The translations under genes and the position numbers were made by a program. Of a stretch of DNA of 64,000 bases, positions 45,986 to 57,720 are shown piece after piece. The stretch is from Riptortus pedestris (lineage: Eukaryota; Arthropoda; Insecta; Hemiptera; Alydidae), in the NCBI GenBank assembly GCA_019009955.1, contig CM032230.1, positions 102,724,001 to 102,788,000 of the forward strand, written 5' to 3'. Each line of letters opens with the position of its first letter. Positions within the stretch are counted from its first letter, which is position 1. The notes beneath the pieces are model-generated. The model saw nothing but the letters and a program-made list of their open reading frames with translations, was not told the origin of the DNA and did no database searches.

Positions 45986-48900
45986 ACTTCATCTTACGCT
46001 CAACATTTTTTGGGTGGTACTTTTGAACTATTGCTGGTTTCACTGAAATGTCTGTACTTGAAAAGTTCAATCTGTCATGGAACCTAAATGTTTAAACAGT
46101 ATTCTGGTTTGTTTGGTACGAACTTGCCCATGTATATTATATTCCTGGCTTTTATTACAAGTTGTCAAAATGAGAGTTCTCCGCACAGTTCATTGTTAGT
46201 TCGTTATGCACATAATAAGCTGTGTTTCTTTTTCATGCCTCTTGAAAACAAAGTTTTTGCGCGTATTTAGTTGCTGTTGAAAGTTTTCAATTTGGCCTGC
46301 AAGTTATAGAAGGGATCTTTGCTCTCATCCCTTGCTGACTGCTCCCCCTTCTTCTCGTCTCCATTTGAAAGTCAGATCGCCATTGGAGCACCCTCTGCAA
46401 TTTACATCTTAACAGTTGGCTCTGTCGCTGCCATCCAAAGCCGTTTCAATTGGTCCAACATCATTCATTTCTAGTTTTGTAATGTGAGAAAGACTCATTC
46501 TTATAACATTTTGAGGCGTTTTCTTCCCTAATATGTCTTCGTTATTAGGCGAAGACGGCTGAATGTAAAAGTTTTTAAGAAATGAAAGTGTAACCCTGGG
46601 ATTGCAGAAACAGTAGAAGAATATTTTCAAAATTGTTCCTTAATACTGTAATAATAAAATAAGACATCGCGCCATGCTTTAATAATGTATAAGCACTGTT
46701 TTGACTTTGAAGAGTTTAAAAACAGCAAAGAAATATATTTAAGCACAATACTGAAATTTTAATGAACAAAGAGGAAGTAGTAAATTAAACAAGATATATA
46801 TGTATTATTCTTTTGAATAAAAAAAAAAAATCATTTTTAACGAATAATAACTAATTTTTAATGTTTATTAATGGTATTCTTCTCTGATATGGATAATTCG
46901 TACTTAATTTGTAGGTTCTTTACGAACCTTGCTTCTTTAGTTAAACCTAGCTATAGTAAAAATAATTCATTAAATAGTGCGTGCCTATTTCAAAATTTAC
47001 CCATCGATTTTTGGTCAAATGTATTGAAGGTGTAACTGTTTCGCATTTAAGATCCCCAGCATGGAATTTATAAGTAAAGTAGACATTTTTTTGTTTCCTA
47101 TATTTTGCAATTAGAATTTTTCCAAAATTTAGCTTCCTAGGCTCTTTAAAAAAAGTAATTCCCGGACGTAAATAGAAAAACTAATTTAGTTGTATAAAGT
47201 TGTTGTTTTTTTTTTGTTTTGTTTTTTGTGTGATATTCTGATTATTCAGAGTTAAGCATGTAAAGCCATTTCACTATAATATAAAAAAAGCGGTTTCAAC
47301 TCTGCAAGAAACCCAGAATTACAATTAAAACACTTAGTGTCACTCATAGTTCTCAAATTAGAGTAGCAAATAATAAAATGAGTTGAACTATTAATTAAAT
47401 TCTTTTCATTGTTATGATGTTTTGTGGGAATATCTCTTTAATCGAATTGTGAGAAATAATGAATAACATTGTTCCTCTGATCAGTTATTCAGAAGTAAGC
47501 TTCTAATGTAATTGAAGTGACCTTGCATGTATCTATTCGCGCCATTATTTACATATTCCTCTGTAGCCAAGTAAAGTTGCATTCATTCCAGCTATAAATC
47601 TTATTTACCTTTCGATTTATTTAAGCAAGTCATCAAAATTTAACATTCTCTCTCTTCACATTTGTTTTTTTGATTGCATTATACCTCACCTACTTTAAAG
47701 TCGTTAGCAGTAGGTGGATCTATATCTCTTGGAACAGATGAGTTTCTTAAAGCCATTAGCTTTTTATCTTTCTCGTTTCCAAACAGTTCTTTTAAACTTG
47801 TTTTGAGATTTGCAGCATTAGTTGGACGAATGTATTTTCCCGGTGTTAAATGAAGGTGCGGAACAGTTAAGTACAACCGGTAGGTCTTTCAGTAGGAAAC
47901 TGTTTTTTTTAATTTCCTATGTTCAATTATAATTCGAGTTACGATAACTTCGACTACTTTTTGTACCCCTGGCTTTAATGCTTCTTTAATTTATCGAAGA
48001 TTATTCGCAGTTTTCTTGGACCGGAGAGGTTGCCATATTTTTAAATGTAAGATTTTTAAATTGATGTTTTCAGTCGCCTGAGGACACGTAGGATTCTGTC
48101 TGTCGCTTGTCCATTGACTTGCAAGCCGAAATGTAAACCAAAAGGAACATTTTTCTTTGAAGTGAGCTATATGAGTCAATGCCAATTACATATGATTCTT
48201 GTCCCATGTGTTCAATTTCTTAAAATGGTAGTAAATATGGATTTACTGAAGACTTCTTTGCCATACTCCCAATAATCAACGAACAGCTACAAGTTGTATT
48301 TCAGCTATGGAGGAATCACTGTAGACAAATGGAAACTTTTTCTTTATTCTAAAAATCCATTCTTTAAAACCGATACTAGCAAGTTCATTTTCTATTACTC
48401 AGAGACTAGACCTAAATCGATTTGAATTTTAGCCTGTTTGAGAAAAAAGGTTGTTTGCCAGTTATTAGTTGAATAATTTCTAATGTGATTCGAGGATTAA
48501 GTCCTGACTCGCATGCTCATGCTTTTGATGAGTTGCAATCTGCATTTAATAAATGAACTGGAAAAAGCAGGAAAACAAATGTATAATAAGCGTGCCATTA
48601 ATTGGCTTTGAATTTGCTGTAATTTTAATTGTATCTGGCGAAAATAAAAACAACATAGATGAAACAATTTATTGATATGTTCAGCTTTAATTTAAGAGTT
48701 CTAAATAAAAATCTGATGACGGATAGCAGAAACATCTTGGGAATAATAAAATGTTTTATTTATGTTTTGTTTTATTATTTCAATAAGTTGTTGAAAACTT
48801 GACAGCCAGTTGAAGCTTCCACGCCCATCAACCAGAAGGAAACTAAGAATACGTACTTTTCTGTTCATTTCACATTTCATTATTTACTTTCTATTCTTTT

Positions 48901-49649
48901 TTATTTTATTAGTTTTCATCTTATCTTCGGTGTCATAAAGTTCTTGAGTCTAATTCAAGTACCTGACATCATTTTTGTTATGTTTTTAATACATAAAAAA
49001 AAATGTTTTGTAAAAAGGTCAATATTTTTTTAGAATAATGAGTAAATTAAGGTTAAGCGACAAACTGCCATACATCGCCCATCTTTGCTATTTTAAGGAG
49101 TTCCCAGAGATATAGGATTTTCAAAAAATTTTCTTTCTTTACTTTAACACTGACCTATGTAGAAGTACATATAGGTTTCTCACCGAAGGTTTTTGGAAAA
49201 GTTGAAGATCACTCCAGAAATGCACAGCTCGAAACAAATTTACTCTATTTACAAAACGTTTAAATAATGTACTGAAATACAAAAGATATTGTACAATAGA
49301 GAAATGGTCCCCATTTTAATATCCAATATTTAAAAAAGAAAAAAAAAAACTTCAGAATTAACAGATTAACAAAATAAATTGAAATATGAATGAATTATTG
49401 GTGGAAATAATCAATATATTTTAAAATTTAAATATAATAATAATTACCTTCCTTGTTTATAACCTGCACTTGTTTATAACTGCACTACTTCACAATCATC
49501 ACTAGTTGTTTTATAACTATGCTTATAACCTTTCACAACCATGCTTATAACCTACCAACAACATACCATAATCTTCACAACATCCTAATTTTGTTCATAT
49601 TCTGGTTAGATCTGATCATGTATTACACGATTACAGAAAAAATGTAATA
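45986..49649. other. 3.7 kb, one doubtful coding segment
   Basis: AT-rich with short homopolymers and no known repeat. The only interesting frame is on the minus strand at 47679-47891 and is listed separately. Confidence 0.45.
47679..47891 (-). other. Possible unassigned exon or ORF fragment
   Basis: The minus strand encodes LHLTPGKYIRPTNAANLKTS, LKELFGNEKDKKLMALRNSS and VPRDIDPPTANDFKVGEV without a stop. Amino-acid use looks protein-like (K, D, E, P mixed) rather than the F/I/Y-rich output of random AT-rich DNA. An AG (CTGAAAG) precedes the open part. The end overlaps possible donors in AAAGTAGGTGAGG. I cannot name a family. It could be an exon of a gene on the opposite strand or a transposase remnant. 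Confidence 0.25.
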
Positions 49650-49767
49650 TTACACTCGTGACGAAAGTAGAATTTACAACTCTCGTGAAATTACCACACT
49701 CGCTTCGCTCGTGTGGGTAAACGTTTCACTCAAGTTGTAAAATGATCTACTTTCGTCACTTGTATAA
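49650..49767. mobile_element. Fold-back MITE-like element
   Basis: A 118-bp imperfect palindrome. TTACACTCGTGACGAAAGTAG at left pairs with CTACTTTCGTCACTTGTATAA at right, and the middle reads CCACACTCGCTTCGCTCGTG. No coding sequence. The target duplication is unclear in the AT-rich flanks. Confidence 0.75.
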
Positions 49768-50968
49768 TAAATAACTATTGTACAATTATTGACTTCTGAA
49801 AGAGCAAATCACCTATGATGTGATATCCATAAATACACAAATAATAATAATAAGATTCCGTTGTAATTGGAGGACTAAGGTGTAATAAAATATCGCCATT
49901 AAAGATGACGCTACACGGTATGTATTTATTCTTCTTAATTTCGTACTTGATGTTTTCGACATTTTTAAATCATAGATAGCCAAAAAACCCCACATAACAC
50001 CGGAAATTAAAATTAATAAATAAAAAAAATAATAAGGGCTGGAATACTGTTTGGTAAGCAATGAAATAAGGTTAGAAGTATTACCATTGACCATGACACA
50101 GAGATAAATATACTTATATCATATTCTTTTTAGGAATCATGGAATACTTCTCATTAGAAGCTTTATACATCTCATTCGTAGATATGATTATTTGTAATAT
50201 ATGTACGCGCACATACACACATACATGCATATATATTTATATACACATACAGGATAATGTTGTAAGTAGATAGCTGTGAGGCGATAGTTGGCCGATGGTA
50301 GGCGTCGTATCTTGCCAGTTTCCGGCCCTTTAAAGTCGCCACATCCTGTACATTGAGGAGCAGTCATTCAGCTCGTCTCTAACTAAGCCATCCGCCTTCT
50401 TCACCTACTGGCCTATAGTCCAGTATAGGATCTCGTACAACAGGAAGTTAGCAAGCCCTAGTAGATTAGTGGCCTTTGAAAAAATAAAATTGATCGTTTC
50501 CTATCCAATTTTCGGGAACACGAGCTTATTTTTTTTGAACTTGTACATTAAATTTTAGTCACCTTATTAAGAGTACATTCAGAAACAATGCTCAATATCG
50601 AATTTTATTATTTTGAATATCGATATTCAAAACCTGTATTATTTTCGCATATTTTAATTAAAAGTAATATATATCTCCGGTCACCTAAATCTTAGGATTC
50701 AATGAACCTCCTCTCCCCCCCCCCTTCTCTTACAGTATGATTTCAATGTCGTTTTTGGTTAACTGTTTATTTGATTGATCTTTTAATTCCAAAAATCAAT
50801 AGATTGGAAATTTGTGACCTTGTTAGTTAATTTTTTATTTAGTTTATTTTTAGTTAATAGTTAATTTTTAATTTCTTTGGCCTGAGAACTGAGTTTTGTA
50901 TGAAGCTCCTATTTCGCTTCCGGTGAACGCTAAGGTATATTCTCCAGGGCTACGTTTCGTCTTACAAA

Positions 50969-51002
<34 letters not shown>

Positions 51003-51780
51003 GAGAGAGAGAGAGAGGAGAGTGTCAGTCAAACAGACTGACCGACACTTCTTTTTATGACGATGTTTAAAAAAACAAGCACATTAGTTTATTTACCTTA
51101 TATTTGAAAATTATCAATCCCGGACTTCGTATTTCACAAAGTAGTTATGGTTTCTAGTCGCTCAGTTTAAAATAGGTATTGTTCACAATGAAGCTTCCTG
51201 CAATTTTGATATCAATGTGATTTTACAGCTGTTATTTACAATGAGGAAAAAATACAGCATTGTGTTTTCCTCAACGCATAACGCCCAAGGTCATCTCATA
51301 CATTACATTTAACAGGAGTATTTAGATTTATTAATATGTTAAAACGCATTTCATACATCTGTCCAAACCATATTAAAATGTATTGAAAATACTAAATAAA
51401 TGAAAAATAAATAATAATGACAATAGTGATGAGCTCCCTGAATAACATCCCTATTCCGACCCTAGCAACAAAGAAGTGATGTCCCATAAATATTCCATCC
51501 CAATCTCAATTAAATAAATAATAATAAAAAAATAATAATACTTTTCTTGTCTAGAGCTTCGAATATCAGCTTGATCTCCGCTCGAATATTGTGTTCTTCA
51601 TGTGTGTTCATTGTTTTAATGAGTACATTATTTTTTAAAAAACGATTTCAATAAGTCAAGCCATGTCATTTTGTTTTCCTAAAATGAAGTAACGCCATCT
51701 TAAGAAATTTCCGTAATCCTCATCATAAGCACCCTCACAATGAATAATTGTATATTAGGTGAATTAGTTTTTTTATTTTA
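49768..51780. other. No gene; microsatellite and GC patch
   Basis: The stretch 50275-50450 is GC-richer but has no recognised content. (TC)n(CA)n(GA)n at 50970-51018 is followed by a small hairpin (GTGTCAGTC / GACCGACAC). The 93-codon hydrophobic frame on the minus strand at 50094-49813 is AT-driven and doubtful. Confidence 0.4.
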
Positions 51781-52020
51781 TTTATTTATTTGGTGAGCTT
51801 CGCAACTAGGAGATGTCGCTCAGTATCATTTATTTTCAATTCCTTAAATTAAAATGTTAAAATAAAGAAATAAAGAAAAATGTTTTCAAAATTATTAAAA
51901 CAGTATAAAATGTAGCTATATATAAATCTAAGAAATAAAATAAAACTAAGGAACCGCTAAATTAAAACTATGTAAAACTATAATTTTTGCGACAAATCCT
52001 GGCCTGAGGATGATGAAAGT
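51781..52020 (+). repeat. Interspersed repeat R3, copy 2
   Basis: Shares GAGCTTCGCAACTAGGAGATG, AAATTATTAAAACAGTATAA and AATCCTGGCCTGAGGATGATG with copy 1. Not recognised as a known class; possibly a LINE 3' region or a SINE-like element. Confidence 0.75.
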
Positions 52021-52709
52021 CTAAGGTGAATTATTGTCCCCACCATATAAGTGACTATTGCCTACATGCATTTATCATTTACCTATAACTTTAATACTTC
52101 TGATGAGACTAGTATTTGCAGATATTTAGCTGTATCCAATATATATAAATATATAGTGTACATGTCGCATTCATAAAGACCAGATCATATCTCCAAGGCT
52201 CAGGAAAACGCATTTTTCATTTCTTGTCCTCACACTTTATCATATAACAGATTCTCCTCACATCCAGCTTTCTTTTCCTTTTTTCTAGTCCCCATAGGCC
52301 TATCCTTGATGCGAGCCCAGTCTATAGTATCTCATGATCTGTATAGGTCACCAATCAGCTGTCTTATCTTATCAGCTGGCATCGGTCCCAGACGTTTGTC
52401 AGATATAGTTAGTTGGTCTCGATGTCATTTCCTTAGCTACCTCTGTATGGCGGTATGCAGCACTGATGATTGTGCAATCCAAGTGAAAGGCCCCTCCACC
52501 TTCTGTCTGTAATTGCCCTACACTTTGCCTATTAGTTTTTACGTAACATTGCTTCTATCCATTCCCCTCCGAGGGAACATTCCTTTGTACAGTCTACCTT
52601 CTACCATCTTTGAAGTAACGCATATTAAATTGAGCCAAGACGGGATGAGAGGTAAACTGTTGGACCCATTTTTTTGTAACACTTGCCGATGAGTGAAAGT
52701 GTATATAAA
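52021..52709. other. No gene accepted
   Basis: The frame 52306-52512 lies in slightly GC-richer DNA but has no identifiable domain. Confidence 0.4.
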
Positions 52710-53640
52710 TAAAAGTCCGGGGCTGCATTAACTAAACATCTTCCCACAACAGCACATTACGTACTTGCATTTATCTCAAAACAAAATAGTTCAATGATAC
52801 TATTATTTGGCATTTAGGATTCAAATAAAGTGCTTCATAACAGAATAGCAAATTGTTAATATGAACTCATCTCATATTAATATAGGAGTGGGGGTTTACT
52901 GAAAGCCGAAAACTAAAAAATGCTAATATCTCGGTTAATAATCAAGATTTCCCACGTGAAAAAAGGTTTACATTTATAGAGAAATTTCATTTGCGTTAAG
53001 ATATGTTCTTAACGGCAAATTGACAACTAGTCCCTCTTTGGCGGGAAGATTAAATAGGGGAAATCAGCTATCTGAGGTCGTTAATATGACGCGAGTTTTG
53101 AGAAAAATGTATATCAAACACATCGATCCTACCCAGTAAATTTAATTTGCAATATGATTGATTTTGTACAATTTCTCGATATATAGTATATATATATATA
53201 TATATATTTTCGAAAATCCTCCCCTCTAAACGCTCCCCCTAGCGGTCGCAATTTTTGTTTGGTCGGTACCAAACTCAATATTTAAACGTTTTATGTAAAA
53301 AGAAAGATCAAGTTCGAGTTAATGGTGAAATCGATCAAAGGGGGGGTTTAGAGGGGATTTTTAAAATATAAATATCTCCGTTATATATGCGTCGGATATA
53401 TAACTTTTGTATAGAATATATATTCTTGCAAATTTACTATAAATATTGTTATATACATTTATTCGTCTATCTTGAATAGGTAGGACTGAGACATTTAAAG
53501 AAAAATTTCGTATTCTGTGTGTGAGTACAACCTCAAAGTCGGCTATTTCCCTTCGGGACTTTCTGCAAAAATGTACATAACAACATTTATAGAACATTAC
53601 ATTTGCGATAAGGTTGGTTTTTAATGAAAATTGACAAAAA
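52710..53640. repeat. Scrambled mosaic of AT-core pieces
   Basis: At least six AT-core blocks in alternating orientation. Minus 3' half (AAAAGTCCGGGGCTGC) at 52711-52950. Plus 5' block at 53060-53137. Minus middle (TTTAATTTGCAATATGATTG) at 53139-53182. (TA)n, then minus C-rich block at 53206-53238. Plus GCGGTCGCAATTTTTGTTTG to CTATCTTGAATA at 53240-53478. Minus 5' block with GAGTACAACCTCAAAG at 53479-53573. A minus middle again at 53574-53622. Junctions are abrupt. Confidence 0.8.
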
Positions 53641-54896
53641 CTACTCTTTATTTTTGATTTAGTTCTCTATTGTAAAACATCAAGTGAGTTGAAATCCTGC
53701 TTATATATACTATGGTTATTTTAAATTCAATGAATCGTCTTTTCTATATTTTCAAATTTCACGTTTTATACTCAGATGAAAAAAAAAAGAAAGAAAATTC
53801 TTTCTTTTAAATTAATGTCTTGTGATATATTATCACATTTAGACATTTAAAAATAAATCACTGAAAGATAATACCATTCAGCGATAGTATCAGCAATCAA
53901 CAGTTTTGAATAATATATTTTCTTTTTACATTCGTGCACATTGTTAATTGCGATGACCTTGCAAGCAATACTCCTATTATATCAGCTTAATTTATCCGGT
54001 GTTACATGATAAGTTTTAATTCCCACAAAAATGTTGATTCAGCAATTATATAATTTAACATCTATTAAATGTGAAATATTCTTTATCAGTTACATCTCAA
54101 CATTTTATTTCCAAGGTATAATTTTAATTTATTTTGTTGAAATGTGTATCAAATATTAAACAAAGCACATTCACATAATACATTGTTCAATTAAGATCGA
54201 GTGTTACATACACTGAATGAGAGGTAGCTCAAATTTAAGAGTCAGTTACATAATGTTGTGCTTTTAAACTGTGTTTAATTCCAATTGGTGTTAATTGTTG
54301 TACCAGACACTCATTTTTCTTATTCTGTCATGTCGTTTGTTTATTTTTATCATCTTTGTTTGGTGACAATTGATATGGACTTCAAGTGGTACCAATGAAA
54401 ACTAAAGATTGCTGATTTGGGAGTTGGAAAATCAGTAGAAGTCTAGGTTCAGAAGAGACTAGCTAATGACATTCTATAATCAATCTTGCTAAAGTTTACA
54501 AAGAGTTTATTTATTTTTTTAATTCAAACATTGAGGTAAACACATTCCTTTTAATCACATATCTAAAGGGCTATATACCTGATAGGTTATTGAATGTTCT
54601 AGCCAATCTTAAAATGAAAATTAGTCGCAAACAAATAAAAAAAACCCATCATAAAAAATAAATCCAATATAAAAATAACCATTTCGCGACTGTGAAGCTA
54701 AGTAGGGGAAAGTTTAGTAGATGCATTTTTTTTTTCCAAAATTCTGATATTAAAAGTGAACAAAGTAATATCATTAGTGTAGATTTACAGAATTACCTAA
54801 CCCAGTATAAAAAATTAAAAAAAAAAAAAAAAAAGAAATATAAACGTATTCTGGGAATTGAACCAAAGAAACGAAAAAGAACACTAAAAGTAATAT
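53641..54896. other. No gene seen
   Basis: Very AT-rich with an A run at 54818-54834; nothing recognised. Confidence 0.5.
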
Positions 54897-55337
54897 AAAA
54901 AGTCCGTCACGCAGGGGCTGCGTAAACTAAGCAGATTTCCAACGTGAAGTTTACAATACAGAAATTTCACGAGAGTCGAGCAGTTAAGACAACGGCCGAA
55001 CTAGCTTTTGGCAGGAAAGTCACCCGTCCATTAGCCACCCAGATTTAATAAAAATGCAAATATCTCGGTTAATATTCAAGATAGAAAATAAATGTATATA
55101 ACAATATTTATAGTAAATTTAATTTGCAATAAGATTGATTCTGTACAATTTTTCGATCAGACGTATAGTAACGGAGATATTTCGAATTTTCGAAAATCCT
55201 CCCCTCTAACCCCCCCCCCCTCCCACTGGTCCGATTTCAGCCATTAACGAACTTAATCTTTCTTTTTCCATAAAACGACTAAATATCGAGTTTGGTAACG
55301 ATCAAACAAAAATTGCGACCGCTAGAGCGGTAACAGG

Positions 55338-55390
<53 letters not shown>

Positions 55391-55514
55391 TTTTGAATGG
55401 ACCTCATTTTCGTCATCTACTAGGTAGGATCGATGGACATTTGAAGAAAAATTTCGAAAATTCCGTCATGAGTACAACCTCAATAGCTGATTTCCCTTAA
55501 GGGAAATCTGCTAA
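54897..55514 (-). mobile_element. AT-core element, full length (subfamily B), best copy
   Basis: Every part is intact. AAAAAGTCCGTCACGCAGGG with stem-loop, AACTAAGCAGATTTCC, subfamily B half (AACTAGCTTTTGGCAGG) and a C run of ten. Then GTTTGGTAACGATCAAAC, GCTAGAGCGG, (TA)n 55339-55387, GGACCTCATTTTCGTCATC and terminal hairpin GATTTCCCTTAAGGGAAATC. The right flank is an A run, so on the element strand it begins after T. No target duplication is visible. Confidence 0.9.
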
Positions 55515-55582
55515 AAACTCATCAAATACTGACCAGAGCATATATGGGGAGATGACATTACTGCAGTGTCATACCAGCAGGT

Positions 55583-55628
55583 GGGGAAGCTTCTTAGTTT
55601 ACGCAGCCCCGGAGTGACGGACTTTTTA
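55583..55628 (+). repeat. AT-core element 3' terminal scrap
   Basis: TTCTTAGTTTACGCAGCCCC then GGAGTGACGGACTTTTT. Confidence 0.75.
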
Positions 55629-55700
55629 GAGTTGGTATGAATATATCTATATATTCACTTATGCCAATGTTAGAAAAAAACAGTATTTAATAGCAATAAT

Positions 55701-55935
55701 GGGCTCAGGTTAGTCATGTTGAGTTAAAGCGTTGACCTTAATCTCACATGGTAAACCTGGAGTTGGTGAGTTCGATCCCCTCCTGGCAACAGCAATTTAT
55801 TTAGTGACGGAATTTATTAAATAATATCCTTAGTCCCACCCTGGCTAGAAAAGAGTGGTAACCTGTAGATAACCCATCCCAATTAGCCTTAGTTGCAAAA
55901 AGTGGACGTTATTATAAACAAATAAATAACAATAA
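55701..55935 (+). mobile_element. tRNA-derived SINE, near full length
   Basis: The head contains a box-A-like GGCTCAGGTTAGT, a GCGTTGACCTTAATCTCAC stretch and box B GTTCGATCCCC (55770-55780), the RNA polymerase III promoter parts. The body shares CACCCTGGCTAG, GGTAACCTGTAGATAACCC and AATTAGCC with other copies. It ends in an AAATAA-type tail. Confidence 0.85.
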
Positions 55936-56578
55936 TATATAATTAAATAATGTAGCACTAGTTACAGTCTTGAACAAGGAATAATTAGTATTCTCAAAAT
56001 ATTGGTCACGGCTGTTTTTATTAAAACAGACCAAAATACATATCACGGACAAAACAAGGAATGTACCTTGATTGATAGAGGCAGTAGTGAGTATGGAAGT
56101 TTGATGGTTAGTTTTCCGTGATCTACTTTTGATTTTCTGCCAACTTCCGCCTGTAAAGAGGAAGTGACATCGTTCCGCATCCGCTGCGATATGAATATCG
56201 GGCCTCTGTTTGCTCATTTATATTATCATGGAGTGGAGAGATAGAGCTTCTTGCAAATCTTTACGCAGCAAAAATATTTCCACTAAGTAAGAAAAAGATG
56301 TTACGTTTACAATTATGAGTGATATCGCTCCAGTTGCGAAGCATCTTAGTAAACAGAACTGATAAAACGACTTTTAGGATATGTATTTCTTTTTTTGGAT
56401 TCACAAGCTCTCTTTCGTGGTATTTTTAAAACAGGAAGCCTCTGTTTCCGTCAAAATGAACAAGGAGTTCACAAATGCATGTGTTTCAGTTTTGGTTTTT
56501 GCGTGAGAGAAATAGGTATATGAATAAGCACAATGATCGGTCTCCCCACTGGACAGGACTTTCTGTAAACACTAAACC
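55936..56578. other. No gene accepted
   Basis: A 101-codon minus frame (56217-55912) has a GC-richer upstream half but no domain known to me. Confidence 0.4.
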
Positions 56579-56992
56579 AAAAAGTCCGTCACTCAGGGAT
56601 TGCGTTAACTAAGCAGATTTCCCGCGTGCATCACATATTTGTATTTATCATTGCAATTCTGTAATGAGAACAATAATTGGTATGTAGGCTTCAAATAAAG
56701 TGCTTCATAGTATAAAAGCTTTTTGTTAATGTGACATAAGTAGGAATGGGAGTTTACTGAAGGCTGAAAACTAAAAAATGCAAATATTTTGGTTGATAAT
56801 CAAAACATTGAAAAGCGTACATAACAACATTAAGTCAAATTTGCAATAAGATTGTTTTTATACAAGTTTTCGATCCGACACATAATAATTGAGATATTAA
56901 GAATTTTCAAAATTCTAACATTTGAGACAATATTTCAAAAATCATGTCAAGAGTACCACTTCAAGAGCTGATTTCCCTTGAGGGAAAATAAG
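56579..56992 (-). mobile_element. AT-core element (subfamily A) with the core deleted
   Basis: AAAGTCCGTCACTCAGGG with CTAAGCAGATTTCCC, then the subfamily A half (TTACTGAAGGCTGAAAAC) and AATTTTCAAAATTC. The sequence jumps straight to the 5' block (ATCATGTCAAGAGTACC) and terminus GATTTCCCTTGAGGGAAA. The G run, GGTCGCAATT block and (TA)n are missing. Confidence 0.8.
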
Positions 56993-57084
56993 TGAGATCC
57001 ACATGGAGTATATTGAATATTGTGTTTTTGGCAATTTACAATCTTCCATGTATATTGCAAATGACGACTCAAAGTATAATGATT

Positions 57085-57215
57085 TTATTTTTATTTATTT
57101 ACGTCCACTTTATGCCACTTTGGCTAATGGGGATGGGTTATCTACAGAGAAGCACCCTTTTGTTGCCAGGGTGGGACTAAGGAATCTATTTAATGAGTCC
57201 ATCACCAAATAAATC
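57085..57215 (-). mobile_element. tRNA-derived SINE, 3' part
   Basis: Minus strand GATTTATTTGGTGATGG, CACCCTGGCAACA, AGATAACCCATCCCC and AAATAAAAATAAAAT tail. The head is missing. Confidence 0.8.
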
Positions 57216-57269
57216 ATAGAATAATGAAAACAGAATACTTTTAATTTTAGGCATGCAATATTCACCAAA

Positions 57270-57720
57270 TGAACAAGAATCAACTGTATTGATACGGTTC
57301 TTTTATCACGTCTTCCACAACGTCTGCCAAGCCAAAACTTTGTAAGGTGGGGGGAGGGAGTTGAGATTGACGAACTACTAGAGCCAACGACGGCATTATT
57401 ACCTGGAGTGCCAACAGTTGGCCAGAATCTTCTGAAAGAAAGGCTCTGGCCCCGATTGGATGTAGAAAACTGGGGTTGCAGTGCTCCACAGACTTGCGCT
57501 CAGTGTAACGGACAAGCATGCCTCAACGCTTTTTCGGTATCAAAAGACTCTGAGGGAGAAAGTGAATTTATTACGGAGACCCTTGAGGCTTAGGAGTCAA
57601 ATGCGTCCGACAGCGAAGTTGAGCCAGAACGATCAGAATTTGAACCTGGACATTCGAAACATGAGGACGAAGACGATCAAGAAGAAACCTAGTTTCCGCA
57701 TCCCTGCATGATGGGGATTA
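57270..57720 (+). pseudogene. GC-rich island, possible decayed coding sequence
   Basis: One plus frame is open from 57272 to a TAG at 57591-57593. It includes LPSQNFVRWGEGVEIDELLE and PTVGQNLLKERLWPRLDVEN. It resumes in the same frame after that stop with an acidic tail (SDSEVEPERSEFEPGHSKHE) ending at 57690. The minus strand is also open for 79 codons. An acidic run broken by a single stop suggests a pseudogene or transposase remnant. The strand and family are uncertain. Confidence 0.35.

Noticed and set aside
54897..55514. Reading the AT-core element as a simple TIR DNA transposon
   Set aside because: In full copies the matching inverted sequence lies about 35 bp inside the 3' end, and no target duplication was found. 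A TIR appearance is seen only in the double-ended derivatives.
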